Below, in pieces: positions 42,872 through 55,054 of a DNA stretch of 64,000 nt; position 1 is the first letter of the stretch; each line of letters opens with the position of its first letter. This DNA comes from Azolla caroliniana (Eukaryota; Polypodiophyta). The position numbers and the translations under genes were made by a program. The stretch is from the NCBI GenBank assembly GCA_043228905.1, contig JBHGNT010000013.1:1240001-1304000 (forward strand). The letters run 5' to 3'. The notes under the pieces were generated by a model. It did no database searches. It was not told where the DNA came from and saw only the letters and a program-made list of their open reading frames with translations.

Positions 42872-43820
42872 ATGGCACAATCTATGTCGTCGTCGCAACT
42901 CAACATGCGAAAATTCACGATTGAGAAATTATCGGACACAAATTATCGAATTTGGAAGTCAAGATTAGAATTACTTTTTAAATATAATAAAGTATGGGAC
43001 ATAATTTCAGGATAGTTGACAAAACCTGAAAAAGGCGAAGAACTTGAAGAATGTGAAGAAAAAGACTTGTGTGCAAGAATGGAAATTCTAATGCACGTAA
43101 GTGATGGCACCGGAGAAACATTGCGAAAAATGGAGACGGCTCATGAAATGTGGAAGCACTTACAAACTATCTACGAGCCGAAAAACGATGGTCAACAAGC
43201 GCATACACTTCAAGCGCTTGTTAATTACAAAATGAATGACGAACAATCGGTTGGTGAATTTCTATTAATATGGCAAAAGAAATTAGATGATGTGTTAACT
43301 TCTGGATTAGAAATCCATGATAAATTACAAAAGATTCTCCTTCTTGGTGCTCTTCCTCACTCGTGATCCACTTTTAGAATCACCCAAAACTCTATAAATT
43401 GTCCAATGCTAATTGATCTTCTTGCAAACATTAGACGGAGGAAACAATGCGTTCACAAAGGTCTTCAAATTCAACTCCAAGTGTGGCAATGGTAGCATAC
43501 AAGAACAAAAGGTTCACCCAAAGAGGAGAAAGCTCGAAACCGTGGATAAGGAAAGATCAAAACACAAAACAAGGAGGAATGCGATTCAACAATACCTTTT
43601 GTAAAATATGCAAATGTACAAATCATGCAACAAAAGATTGTCGCGCAAAGTCAAATTTCAAGAGTTATCAACCATGGAAGTGTTTACAAGCCCATTTTGT
43701 TGAAGAAGAGATGGATGATGAAAAAGTCGTAGGAGATGGATATCAAAATGGTGACAAGTATGATGCCGTCCTTCAAGCATTCATTGTGGAATCACTTTCC
43801 ACGACGATTCCAAATCCAAG
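42872..43820 (+). pseudogene. Gag of copia D
   Basis: It starts at an ATG (42,872, MAQSMSSSQLNMRKF), runs through LSDTNYRIWKSRLELLF to a TAG at 43,013, then LCARMEILMHVSDGT and WKHLQTIYEP. A further stop at 43,364 and a frame change follow. The zinc knuckle CKICKCTNHATKDC with all ligands is near 43,603-43,644. It would form the particle shell. Confidence 0.8.
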
Positions 43821-44163
43821 TAAAGCAAATGAAATATGGTATCTCGACACTGGTGCTACTAACCACGTAATTAATAGAAAAGATTGGTTATGTAACTATA
43901 AGGAAATTGAACCTCCTATCATTGTAAGATTTGGAAATAATGGGACTAAACAAGCTATTGGCAAGGGTGATATCACTGTTGAAGTCATAGGAGGAGGACA
44001 TTTCACAATTAATGAAGTTCTCTATGTCCCGGGCATCACCAAACATTTGCTATCGGTTAGTCAAGAAACAACAAATGGTACTATCATTGAATTTCATCCT
44101 AACCATGCTATCATTAAACATAAAGCCTCCAATGGAGAACTTATTAGAACATGTTGTAAATGA
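43821..44163 (+). pseudogene. Protease of copia D
   Basis: IWYLDTGATNHVINRKDW is an intact D-T-G-A protease site, followed by VLYVPGITKHLLSVSQ. The frame is shared with the knuckle of Gag and ends at a TGA (44,161-44,163) before the pre-integrase segment. Confidence 0.8.
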
Positions 44164-45003
44164 GAAGGAGGCTTATATCCCATAAAATGCATTCCTACAT
44201 CTGTTATTTTAGAAGCACATCATTCTACCCCAATTCAATCCTCTATATCTCTAACCAATATTCATTCTCCCTCTTCTTTTTGGCATTTTCGTCTAGGCCA
44301 TATGCATTTCAATGCTCAAAAAACATTACAATGTAATAATCTAGTCCATGGTTTGCCAAAAGAACCTTTCAAGCCCATCTCTTTGTGTGAAAGTTGTATC
44401 CTTGGGAAAATACCCCAACAACCCTTCCCGAAGCATAAATCTAGAGCCACTACCCCTCTTGCATTAGTAAATAGTGATCTATGTGGACCTTTTCCAACCC
44501 CTTCTCTTAGTGGTGCCAAATATTTCATTAGCTTTATAGATGACTTTAGTCGATTTACAATCTTGCATTTTCTCAAGTACAAAAGTCAAGCTTATCAAGC
44601 ATTCAAAGAATACAAGGCTCGAGTCGAAGTGCAAACATCATCAAAGATTAAAAGTCTTCAAACTGATGGTGGTGGTGAGTATATGTCTCATGAATTTCAA
44701 AGTTTGTATCAAAATGAAGGCATACATCATAGAATATCAACACCACACACACCACAACAAAATGGTGTATTTGAAAGGAAGAATAGGTCACTTCTCAATA
44801 TGGCTCGGAGTATGTTACAATTTTCTCACTTATCGCCTCAATTTTGGGAGGAAGCGGTTGGCACCGCTTGCTATATTCAGAATCGAGGATTTCATAGATC
44901 TTTCGGGCTCCAAACCCCTTATGAACTATGGCATGGTCACAAACCTAACTTTAACCTGCGTATTTTTGGTTGTGATGCTTATGCTTTTGTGCCAAATGTT
45001 TAA
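44164..45003 (+). pseudogene. Integrase of copia D
   Basis: Pre-integrase motifs FWHFRLGHMHFNAQK and CESCILGKIPQQPFPKH are followed by the core: NSDLCGPFPTPSLSGAKYF (first Asp), LQTDGGGEYMS (second Asp), TPQQNGVFERKNRSL (Glu). All three catalytic residues are kept. A TAA at 45,001 ends the frame before the C-terminal part. Confidence 0.8.
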
Positions 45004-45055
45004 AGAAATAAGCTAGATCCAAGTCCAAGGGCTACAAAATCAATTTTCATAGGAT

Positions 45056-45787
45056 ATGGAGAAGCTTCGGGATACAAGGTGTATAAACTCTACGATCCAC
45101 AAAAGCAAAGAATATTCTTTAGTCGCAAATTATGTGATATTTCAAGAAAATGGGCTTTCTACAAAGGTTTCTTTTTCACTCTCTTCTAATCTACCTCCTT
45201 TATTACCTACCCCTACCCACTTACAACCATATTCCTCAACCATCTCTAATATTAATAACTCTCATATTGAAGGAGCCAACATTAGCTCATCCTCTACTTC
45301 CACTATTTGTGTTGGTCTTCCATCTATTCACAAGGCAAAGATTAATCCTACTCAACCAACTAATTCTTCTTCTCATATTCCCTCATTCCAATCTCTAGAT
45401 GATTCTCTTCCTCATATTCCTTTAAATACACATTGTTTAACTCCCTCTAATAATACAAATAATGTTATCTTCTCCACTCCCTCTCCTAATCCTTCATTCC
45501 AAGCGTCATCACCAACTTCTCCACCAAACTCTCCACCTCCAAAGTATAGATCTCTAAGTAGTATTTATGAACAACTTGATCAAATGGAAGCACATTTCGT
45601 GGACTTGGACCATGAAGCTTATATACAAGAAGAAGATATTCCAACCCTTAGTGATGATACAAATCTATTGGCCAAAGATGCACTTTCCGGATCAGATTCT
45701 ATCAAATGGAGAAAGGCTATGGAAGAAGAAATGAAGGCTTTACTTAAAAATGGTACGTGGACCCTCGTTGAGCCTCCAAAAGATTGA
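45056..45787 (+). pseudogene. Integrase-RT linker of copia D
   Basis: A 243-codon frame rich in Ser, Pro and Asn (SSSTSTICVG, SPPPKYRS) ends with WRKAMEEEMKALLKNGTWTL, the usual N-terminal signature of copia RT. A TGA at 45,785 separates it from RT proper. Confidence 0.7.
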
Positions 45788-47290
45788 CAAATAATTGGTT
45801 CTAAATGGGTCTTACGCATAAAGCGAGATAGTAATGGCAATCCAATTCGCTTCAAGGCTTGTGTAGTTGCTCGAGGATTTTCTCAAGTACCAAGTATTGA
45901 TTTTCAAGATACATTTAATCCAACGCTAAAAATATGTGGTTTTCGAATGCTCGTTGCTCTTGCTGCGCAACATGATCTAGAATTGCATCACTTGGATGTA
46001 CAAAGGGCTTTTCTTCATGGAGATTTAGATGAAGAACTTTATCTACAACAACCACAATTTTTTGAAGATCCAAGTCATCCGACACATGTTTATCGACTTC
46101 GTAAATTTACTTACGGCCTTAAGCAATCTCCATGCATATGGTATCACAAACTACACTCTTTTCTTATAAAAGTTGGATATCATCGTCTAAATAATGAGCC
46201 AAATATCTATGTTAAAAAAGCCAAATCCAATTTTGTTATCATAGGTGTCTATGTTGATGATTTGCCCTTGATCTCTAATTCTAAATCTTATCTAACTATT
46301 GCAAAGAAGGAACTTGCATATGTCTTTCCTTTCACCAATTTAGGCCCTAGGACCCATTTTCTAGGCATCAAAATAACGCAAAATAGAACAAATCATACTA
46401 TCTCATTATCACAATCAAATTATATTAATTCTATCCTCCAAAGATTTGATATGCTCCATAGTAAGCCTATTAGTACTCCTCTTACCTCTCCATGTAAACT
46501 TTCAAATGATGATTCTCCCAAAAATGAACGAGAAATTTCCGAAATGAAGGATGTACCCTATAAACAAATCCTTGGGTATGTAAGATATCTAGTAAGTTGC
46601 ACACGTCCCGATATTTGCTTTGCCGCCGGTTTTCTTTCTCGTTTCATGGCTAATCTAGGACCAAAGCATTGGATCGCGCTCAAAAGATTACTACGATACT
46701 TGAAGTATACTCAACATTATACGTTGACTTACTTCGCCACACAATCTAAGTCAACTACACTTGTGCAAGGATGGACAAATCCCTCTAGCCAACTAATTGG
46801 TTGGTCAAACTCGGATTAGGGGGGAGATGTGGATGATTGCAAGTCAACAGGTGGATATGTTTACACACTAGCTGGCACTGCAATTTCGTGGAAGTCAAAG
46901 AAACAAACTATTATAGCATTATCATCCATCGAAGCTGAATATGTTGCCGCGACTTTAGCGGCTAACGAAGACATATGGATTAAAGCTATGCTTGAAGAAT
47001 TTAAACTATTTACTATTCCAACAGTGACTTTGTTTTGCAATAATCAATCTTGCATTCAGTTAGCCAACAATCCCAAGATGAGTGACAATATATGTCATGT
47101 GGACTTAAAACATCATTTTCTTCACGATCTCATTGAAACAAAGAAGATAGAGTTAAAGTTTGCTCCCGCTAATCAAATGTGGGCTGATTTTCTAATGAAA
47201 CCTCTTCAACATTCTAAGCACATTATTTGTTGCAAGCAATTTAGATTAATTGATGTAATCCAAGATAAAGATGAAAACCTACAATTCTAA
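45788..47290 (+). pseudogene. RT and RNase H of copia D
   Basis: RT shows GSKWVLRIKRDSNGNPIRFK, HLDVQRAFLHGDLDEELYL, TYGLKQSPCIWYHKLHSFL and VYVDDLPLIS (YVDD box with L after DD). RNase H shows CKSTGGYVYTLAGTAISWKS, ALSSIEAEYVAA and LFCNNQSCIQLANN. A stop at 46,817 lies between them. The end, ADFLMKPLQHSKHI, is typical. Confidence 0.85.
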
Positions 47291-47311
47291 AAATTTTCGC
47301 TTAAGTGGGAG

Positions 47312-47555
47312 TGTGGAAAATATTAAGCAAAAATTAATAAATTAATAAATATTAATAGTTAATAGTTCTTATGAATACAGTTTCCTTCATGAGAAGGAAA
47401 CCGTAACTATATTGGTGGTGGTCTTATAAAGCCACCACCAACATTGTAACTATTAGGGCATTGTAATAATACAATACGTTTTCGGTTTCCCTTATCTCTC
47501 TCTCTCTCTCTTCATTCTATCTCTCTTTCTTCTCTCTTTCTCTTCTTTCCCAACA
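47312..47555 (+). repeat. 3' LTR of copia D (244 bp)
   Basis: TGTGGAAAATATTA to TCCCAACA. It is preceded by the short purine stretch AAGTGGGAG and followed by TCGTT. It differs from the 5' copy by point changes and a shorter CT run, so the insertion is not recent. Confidence 0.9.
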
Positions 47556-48010
47556 TCGTTGCCGCTATTCGACCGCCACTCAACCACTGTTGGCCACTAT
47601 CTGGCTAATTGCCACCACTCAGCTGCTGTTCGGCCATTATCCGGCCGCCATTCGGCCACCACTCGAACGCTGTCGGCCACTGTCCAGCCAATTGCCACTG
47701 TTCGGCCACCACTCGACCAATCACCACCAACACTCGGTCGCTGTTTGACCACCACTTGGCCACTGTAGACCACTGTCCGGCCAATCGCCGCAGCTGTTCG
47801 GCTGCTGTCGGCCACTCCTTTGCCAATTAGCGCTGTCCAGCCATTGGCCGCTGCTATCTGGCCATTGTTGGCCACTGTTCGGCCAATTGTCGCCGCCAGT
47901 AGGCCGTTGTTCGGCCAATTGCCGCTGTCCGGCCATTGGCCGTTACTATCTGGCCTCCACTCGGCCACTGTTCGGCTGCCATTGGATCGTTGTTCAGCCA
48001 ATCGCCACTA
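47556..48010. repeat. GC-rich minisatellite, right part (about 450 bp)
   Basis: Irregular tandem words such as TGTCCGGCCATTGGCCGC and GTTCGGCCAATTGCCGC recur many times. The same words occur left of copia D. Open frames on both strands here are by-products of the repeat. Confidence 0.75.
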
Positions 48011-48084
48011 ATGTTTCGCCACAGGGAAAGGAGGGAGAAGTCTGAAAAAGCGGACGTAGCAGGGGATCCATCGCACAGACAAAC

Positions 48085-48200
48085 AGGGAGGAACCCAGAG
48101 GAATCAATCAAACAGAGAAATAGGAAGGAAGGGATAGAGAGGAACCCGAAGGAATCAATCACACAGAGAAATAGGAAGGACGGGATAGAGAGAATCAATA
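48085..48200 (+). repeat. Short tandem duplication (about 52-bp unit)
   Basis: GGAACCCAGAGGAATCAATC and GGAACCCGAAGGAATCAATC start two near-identical units, each ending AGAAATAGGAAGGA.GGGAT. I see no other feature between 48,011 and about 48,600. Confidence 0.7.
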
Positions 48201-48599
48201 GCAGGGAATTGAAGAGAATAAGTAAGTACATAGAGAGTGAAATACAGAGACAAACATAAATTTCTGAGAGATAGTGTTGATGGTGATCATCATCCTCCAA
48301 TAATCGATCAGAGCACTTGTAGGAGACCATAGACTTGTCTCTTGTTGCAAGATGGAGATGGTGTTCATCTTGTGGCTGCATTAACGCCTGATTAATGTGT
48401 GTGAATCTTGAATTGGGAGATACATCCATGGTTTTCTGCGATGGTGATGACGATGATGATGATGTGTACTAAGAACTCCCTCGGTCTTCTCCTATCACGT
48501 TGGTCGGAATTCCATCGACTTGGAACACGCATAACATGAACACAAACCTCAAGGACACTCTTAAGATTACCTGCTTACACCACAAATTATAAAACATTA

Positions 48600-48886
48600 G
48601 TTATGAGGATAAAGACAAAATATGAGTTACAAAGAATAATAAGAAAAAGACAAAACAACAGTTACAAAGAAGTAACGGCTAGCAGTTACTTCTATGTATA
48701 TATATATATATATGTATGAAGTATTGTTTAATGTGTGTGTGATACTACATCTAGAGTTGTTAGTGTAGGTTCTTACATTGTAATACACTTGTCTTAATCT
48801 AATATCTTACCTTGTTCTACATTCTTCCAAAACTCTCTCTTTCTCTGTTGTCAATCCAGCCCATTATGTTCTAAACTTTTCTTACA
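48600..48886 (+). repeat. 5' LTR of copia E (left edge not determined)
   Basis: The right edge ends CTTTTCTTACA directly before the primer site. A TATATATA run lies at 48,693-48,713, and an inverted pair AGTAAC/GTTACT just before it. The left end could not be fixed because the 3' LTR is outside the window. Confidence 0.55.
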
Positions 48887-48898
48887 TGGTATCAGAGC
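48887..48898 (+). promoter_or_regulatory. Primer-binding site of copia E
   Basis: TGGTATCAGAGC directly after the LTR, initiator tRNA-Met type. Confidence 0.9.
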
Positions 48899-48988
48899 TA
48901 AGTTGCACGATATGAATCTCATATTCCCCTATAACCAACAAAACTCATCATAGATTATTTCAAATAAACAAAGCTTAGTACTATCACT

Positions 48989-49497
48989 ATGGCAAGCTCA
49001 AGTAGAAAATATACCTTGGACAAATTAACGGAGAAAAACTACAAAACCTGGAAGACTCGAATGGAGCTGCTACTTGATGTTGAGGAGAGCCTCGACATCA
49101 CAATTGGCACTAGTCCAAAACCTCTAAAACGAGAGTCAGACTAATGGCATGAGTGGTGAAAGTTGGATACAAGAGCTAGACTAGAGATAATGTTAAATGT
49201 AGATGAAAAACAGTCAGAAATTATTCGAAAACTCACATCTACAATTGCGATGTGGGCAAAACTAAAGTAACTATACGAACCTCAAGATGGTACAACTAAA
49301 CTCCACACATTAGCTACCCTGTTTAATATGTGTGTTTTACAGGAAGAAGAAGATGTTCCTACCTTCTTATCAACTTGGGAGGCAACCATGGATGATGCAA
49401 CTACCGCCGGCAATTGCATCTCAGAAGACATCAAGATTGGATTAGTGCTAAGCAAACTCCCCGAATCTTGGGGAACATTTATCACTATGCATAGTAG
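48989..49497 (+). pseudogene. Gag of copia E, N-terminal part
   Basis: From ATG 48,989 (MASSSRKYTLDKLTEKNYKT) through WKTRMELLLDVEESLDI, a stop at 49,141, ARLEIMLNVDEKQSEII and DDATTAGNCISEDIKIGLVL to FITMHSS, where the hAT element at 49,498 cuts in. The frame resumes in phase at 55,063. Stops at 49,141 and 49,156 show it was already damaged. Confidence 0.8.
49490..49497 (+). repeat. hAT target-site duplication, left copy
   Basis: CATAGTAG, identical to 55,055-55,062. Eight bases is the hallmark of hAT insertion. Confidence 0.9.
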
Positions 49498-50330
49498 CAT
49501 GGTTGTTAGGTACGTTAGGTACGGTACTGATACCATACGTATTTAACGTATTAATACGGGTATAGTACCTCCCAATTTTAAAATACGTTAAATACATTTT
49601 TTAGTATGTTAAATACCTATAAAATACATAAAATACGTATAGTACGTTAAATACGTTAAATACGTTAAATACTTCTAGAATTTGAAATTTATTTACTTTC
49701 TTAAAAAATATTTGTAATATTGTAATATTGTAACCGTGTATATGCAATGTAACGAAGCATTCCATGGCTGTAGTTGCATCTTAAAAGTACTAAAGGGCAA
49801 ATCGAGCAAATATGAGAATCAAAAGGATACAAATCAACAAATCAAATAGATATTTGTTAGGTAAAAAAAAACCCAAACTTGTTGGGCATTTACAACAACA
49901 GCCAAGGCCACGAAGCAAAAACTGTATATCCCTCACATGATTGAGGGAATTCACATGATGAGTCATGACAAGCTAAAATTCTACAAAAAAAATCGTACTT
50001 TTGACAAAAACAACACTTTGACAAGAAGTGCAACATACCTATTGAAGAAAAGACCACATCTTTTGATTTGGAAAAAACCTTCAGAACACATAACATCAAA
50101 TATTTGAGATACACTTACATTGCATTTTGTCAAAGAAATAGAATGCATTGTAGGAACAAAATTTAGAAAAAAACCTTAACAACACATAACATCAGATATT
50201 TGACTTCTAAGAACACATAACTTGAACTATGTCCAAGACTCCAATGTATCAAAATGGGGTTAGATCAAAGAAAAGTAACATATGGCTATTGAGCTTAGTA
50301 ATAATGTATAGAAATCAGAAATATTAGTCA

Positions 50331-53051
50331 TTAGATCTCGTCCTCATCACAATCACCATCTTCATCATCAGATTCAGTGTTAGTTGATGACATCAACATA
50401 GGTTCTTCGTCAGTAAGATCATCATAATTTGTATGAATTGCTTCTTCTATTCCATTGACATTATCTTGATCATTTGGTGGTAAAGAAGCAAATGTACTTG
50501 ATCTTGTTATTCTCCTATTACAAGAAGACCGCTCATCATCTCTTCTTGGCCTCTGCCTCCGTATTCGATCAATAGGGACTCCATCGCTTGATGTTGTCGT
50601 ATGTGATCTTGTCATGCTCCTTGTCCTTCTTCTCATGCTCATTGTTTCTTGAAAATAAGTTTCATAGAATTCTCTATCCATATCATTCTCATGGCTAATA
50701 GATGGAATATCAGGAGTCTTAGAGACATCTATCTCATTTGGATTCACCTGCAAACAAGTTTATAAAAGCTTAACGAAATTTGAGGAATGTAAATTATAAG
50801 AAGTGAATAAAACAATACCTGCATTGGAGATGCATTCACAGTCTCAAACTTGCGAACTAGCCTTAAGTTCTCTCGCACATATACCAATCGTTCAAGTTGT
50901 GCTACCTTTAGTCTGTTTCTATTTTTTGTATGTGCGAGAGCATGTGCATTCCAATTCCTTTCTGCTGCCCCAGAAGAGCAATCCTAATAGAAAACAAAAT
51001 ATGAAATAAAAGGTAGTACACAAAAGTGCAGTATTTTAGAACTTAACTATAAAATTGATCATTTTTTCAAAACTTGACACTTACTTGGGATAATATGCGG
51101 ACAACTAATGCTTGGAGCTTTGGAGTTCTTCCACCAAAATTTTTCCACCGTGTGACTGGCGTCATCATAGATATCTCTTCATGTGCTAATGCATAGCTAA
51201 ATGTCCCTGTACCATTTCGATATTCATGCAATTCACGAAATAAGATATCACATTCAAGTGTCGAGTACAATTTTTCTGTATAGCTCATCCATTAGCTCGG
51301 GGTTAATAAATGTAGCCTCCTCTCTCCACATCGGATGCAGCAAATGAGCTACAAGGTTGATCGGCCTCTTGAACCATTTCCATCGTATGTCAAATAACTT
51401 CAAAACATCTTCGTACCTAAAAGGGTATTAGTAATTACAAAATGATCTGATCTTAAAACATGAGAAAACATTTGGAGGTTTAATGCTAGGAAACCATAAA
51501 AAATTAAAATAAATATGAAATTTACTTGGATTTGTGGGGGATGTTTTCTTCCACTCCTTTTGCTAAAACATCTTTGCTTCTTCGCATAAACTCATATAAC
51601 AAACCAATAGTGGATCCCTCCCTATCAGTAAGTCGTAAAACACTATACAATGGTGCCATTAGGGTCAAAACAACTTGAAACGAGGACTCAGTTGTAGGAT
51701 CAAGGATGTAGTTCTTTACATTCATGGCATCTGGCTTATTGCAATTTGACCAAGACCTCCACATGTGACTCACCACTGTTTGCTCAAGAGGATACCAAAC
51801 TTTGAGCAAATGTTGTATGACAAGGTACATCACACCAAACCTTGTCTTAGAAGGTCTCAAGATGGCGAGGTTACTGTGAGCAGAAATTTTTTTCCTAGCA
51901 TTCCTCTTCTTGCAAAAAAAACGTACGATATTATTTGCTTTCAACATAATACTTTTCATCCAAGGCAGCTGACCAATGTCCTCCAAAAGTAGATCCAAAG
52001 AATAGGTTGCACATGGAGTCCAAACAATATTAGGGAACTCTGATTCTAGCAAAGACCCCATGCGGACACAACTAGATGCATTGTTTGAAATGACTTGGAC
52101 CACATTTTCCTTACCAACTTCTCTAATTGCCTCTGAAATTCTTTCAGCTAACCAAGAGCTATCAACTGTTGGTGTTGTATTAGCATGACTACAATCAATG
52201 GACTTGAGGAACATTGTCCCATAACAAGATGATACGAGGTCATTTACAAGTTGCCTATGAGAAACATCAACCCATCCATCTGTTAATATAGAACAACCAT
52301 ACTTGGGCCATAATCCTTTTACCCTTTCTAACTTTGCTTGCAAGGATATAACCTCATTTTTCAAGCCTTTCGTCCTCATGTAATTATCTGTGACTCCATT
52401 ATGTTTCTCTCCAATTGTAGAGAAAGCTTCTAACATGTTCTGCCAACATGGTGTTTTTAATAGATTAAATGACAAATTTGCTTCAATGATACATCTCACC
52501 TCCATAACATTTGCATGTTGTTTCCTTTGCATTTGTAACACATGTCCTTTACGCAACGGTTGTTGTTTCACTATAATTGCTGGTGGATATGGTTGGCGAC
52601 TACCACCACCCATACATGACATGCTTTGACTTTTATCAACAAAGGTAGACGAGCATGAGGTAGAAACAGCTAAAAGAAAAAAAAATTCAAGATAAATAAT
52701 TTACAATTATTTAAACATTAGTAATCAAGACACCTATTGTAGGCTTGTGTCTATACCTTGTTTAGGCATGTTGAATGAGTCGATCTCTGCTACTATATCT
52801 TCTTCTTCGCCAATTGCTTGGCTTCCACAATTACCATACAAAGTTGTAAGGTCAATCAACATTTCCTTGGGGACATTGGTACATTTCGTTACTCCATGGC
52901 TAGGTTTTCCAATTAAATGAGCAATCATTTGTGTTGCTGACCCATGCATATGTTTGTTGCAAAATTTACAGTTCCAACTTCTATTTCCTGTTTGACTTCT
53001 TACGACATTGAGGCAACATGTATCCCAATATTTGTTCTTAATGGGCGGCAT
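50331..53051 (-). CDS. hAT transposase, multi-exon, BED finger plus DUF659 plus hAT dimerisation domain
   Basis: Minus strand. Exon 1 from ATG 53,051 holds a BED-type finger (WNCKFCNKHMHG, then HLIGKPSHGV). Exon 2 (about 52,669-51,526) holds DUF659 with SILTDGWVDVSHRQL and PCATYSLDLLLEDIGQL. Exon 3 (from about 51,417) holds RWKWFKRPINLVAHLLHPMW and needs a frame shift near 51,290. The next exon (about 50,983-50,819) is the hAT dimerisation box SSGAAERNWNAHALAHTKNR. The last exon (50,753-50,331) is an acidic tail. Donor GT and acceptor AG sites fit at most joints (for example TTTGCAG at 50,754). It cuts and pastes the element in the nucleus. The single frame problem near 51,290 may mean a dead copy or a misjudged intron. 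Confidence 0.8.
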
Positions 53052-53358
53052 TTTCCTTCTTTATTTTCTACAAATCAATAAAATTGAGATATTGAAAATG
53101 GAAAATAATGCACAAAAAGAGGAGCAAGATTATATGAATGCATTAAAGCAAATCGAAGAACTGAAAACTTTGAATAGATCAACCTTCAGGGAGGATGAGG
53201 ATTATACTACTTTAAATAAGCAACTACAGGATACTCAAGAGTATCTTTTATTCATAGAAAGCAAATACAAGAAAATGTTACAATTAAGGACATGTATAAA
53301 AACAGAAAATTCAACTCTTTTGGAAGCTAAAAAGGAAGCAAAAATTACCATAACTTAA
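53052..53358 (+). other. Coiled-coil-like open frame next to the PPR fragment
   Basis: From an ATG at 53,098 the frame reads MENNAQKEEQDYMNALKQIE and continues in a Glu/Lys/Leu-rich heptad-like pattern to 53,358. It is short, and I recognise no family. It may be part of the sequence captured with the PPR fragment. Confidence 0.35.
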
Positions 53359-53371
53359 CTAAAGAGCCTTA

Positions 53372-53890
53372 ATGCTTAACGTAATAACGACATGCATAAA
53401 AGCAAAAAATTCAACAAGTTTGGAAGCCAAAAGGGAAGTAGAATTTGGTCAAGAAATCCATCTTGAAGATGTACAGAAAGGGTTCGATGAAGATCTATTT
53501 ATTCATAGTGCTTTGCTAGATATGTATGTCAAATGTGGATCTATAGTGGAAGTGCAAAATGTTTTCAACCAAATGTCCAACCGAGATGTGGTATTATGGA
53601 CAACATTGATTGCATGATATGCTGAGCATGGACCCGTTGAGGATGCACTGAAAAGCTTTGAAAAGATACAAGATGAGGGGATACTTATTACTACCAAACA
53701 CTTTCACCTTTTCTAGTGTCTTAAAGGAATGCTCTCATTGGAGGGTTTGTTGAGTATAGAACTACTGAGAAAGCATTAGATTCTTTTGATAAAATGCAAG
53801 TTGATGGAATCTTTCCGGATGCATATACATTGCCCATGTCCTAAAAGTGTGCGGTTTTTTAGGGCCTACAGATAAAGGACAATCCATGTA
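53372..53890 (+). pseudogene. Captured PPR (pentatricopeptide repeat) gene fragment inside the hAT element
   Basis: The text SALLDMYVKCGSIVEVQNVF, then RDVVLWTTLIA, a stop, and YAEHGPVEDALKSFEKIQDE, is typical plant PPR of the PLS type. A second repeat follows as NALIGGFVEYRTTEKALDSF and GIFPDAYTLP, after a frame change. PPR proteins bind organelle RNA for editing or processing. Here stops (53,616 and 53,839) and the lack of a start show a fragment, presumably copied by the transposon. Confidence 0.75.
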
Positions 53891-54540
53891 TTGAAAGGGT
53901 TCTAGCAAGTGCACATTTATTCATACCCATCACATTCAAAAGCAGACAACCAAAACCATGATATTCCAAAAAATGAGTAGTTGTTAACAAAAATAAATAT
54001 GCATTGCAAATGATAAAAAATGGGACATCATTAAAAAAGGACCAAGCACTTTTCCCATGACACGAAATTGAGATCTTCAATGTTTCTGGAAACCAATGTC
54101 ATTTATAGTAACATGGAAAGTAAATTAGAATGATCAGTTTCTGAAATGAATTCAAATGGGATACAACCACTAAAATCAATAAGCAAAGGATTAGCTAATG
54201 CTACAAATTGTGAAAGATTTTGAACACATTGTCTACATGTATACATACATGTTTGAGTTTCAACACATGGTTCCTATAATATTTGATCTCAACACTTGCA
54301 AAGAGGAGAGTTTTATTGCATGACGTCAATTACAATTGTCTACCAATTTGTTACTTGTATAGATGCATTATTGTGGAATAGATAGATTGCTGGACACAAG
54401 CATACGTAAACTAGATCAACTAAAAATTAAATCTCCCTTGTCATTTGGTATTATCATACAACTTGACATTGGAATACAACAAAATGGGAGGTATACTTAA
54501 TCATAAAAAATAAAAGAAAGAAACATATTCACTAACCTGA
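53891..54540. other. hAT interior, nothing recognised
   Basis: AT-rich DNA between the PPR fragment and the TTC repeat. No domain seen on either strand. Confidence 0.4.
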
Positions 54541-54802
54541 TTTTATTTTCTTCCTCTTCTTCTTCTTCTTGTTGTTCTTGTTGTTCTTGTTGTTGTTGTT
54601 GTTCTTGTGCTTCTTCTTCTTCTTCTTCTTCTAGTGCTTCTTCTTCTTCTTCTTCTTCTTCTTCTTCTTCTTCTTCTTCTTCTTCTGCTTCTTCTTCTTC
54701 TTCTTCTTTTTCTTCTTTTTCTTCTTCTTCTAGTGCTTCTTCTTCTTCTGCTTCTTCTTCTGCTTTTTCTGTTTCTTCTTCTTTTTCTTCTTCTTCTTCT
54801 AA
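54541..54802. repeat. (TTC)n-rich imperfect microsatellite inside the hAT
   Basis: About 260 bp of TTC/TTG triplets with interruptions. It creates artificial poly-Leu and poly-Arg frames on the two strands. Confidence 0.95.
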
Positions 54803-55054
54803 GTCTATTCTGTCCGTCTTTCTTCCTTCCTTCTATTTTACTAAAGTTGTTCTTTTCTTTTGCTTTCTTTAGGGTTTTACTCACATTTTCTATGAATACG
54901 TACTATACGTATTTTTTTAAAGGTACGTTAAATACCGTATTAGACGAATGTATATGACATTTGAACGAACAACTTTGACATATGGTACGTACTATACAAA
55001 TAAGAAGGTATTATACGTATTGATACGTTAAATACGCGTACGTAAACAACGCTG

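Larger units (their letters stand above)
42427..47555 (+). mobile_element. Ty1/copia element D, full length but decayed
   Basis: Two LTRs (256 and 244 bp) flank Gag, protease, integrase, RT and RNase H in copia order. The flanks are TCGTC (42,422-42,426) and TCGTT (47,556-47,560), a 5-bp duplication with one change. Several stops and frame changes make it non-autonomous. Confidence 0.9.
49498..55054 (-). mobile_element. hAT DNA transposon (5,557 bp) inside copia E Gag
   Basis: The ends are CATGGTTGTT and AACAACGCTG (8 of 10 bases pair as an inverted repeat, of the type CAGCGTTGTT), bounded by the perfect 8-bp duplication CATAGTAG. Both subterminal regions (49,510-49,680 and 54,895-55,045) are dense in ATACGTA/TTAAATACG words, probable transposase-binding sites. 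It carries a multi-exon transposase on the minus strand, a PPR gene fragment on the + strand and a long TTC repeat. Confidence 0.9.

Noticed and set aside
47597-48001. Overlapping 60-134-codon frames rich in Trp, Gly and Arg on both strands
   Set aside because: By-products of the GC-rich minisatellite. There is no start or domain, and the same words recur in all frames.
54543-54957. Poly-Arg and poly-Leu reading frames
   Set aside because: Artefacts of the TTC-rich microsatellite.
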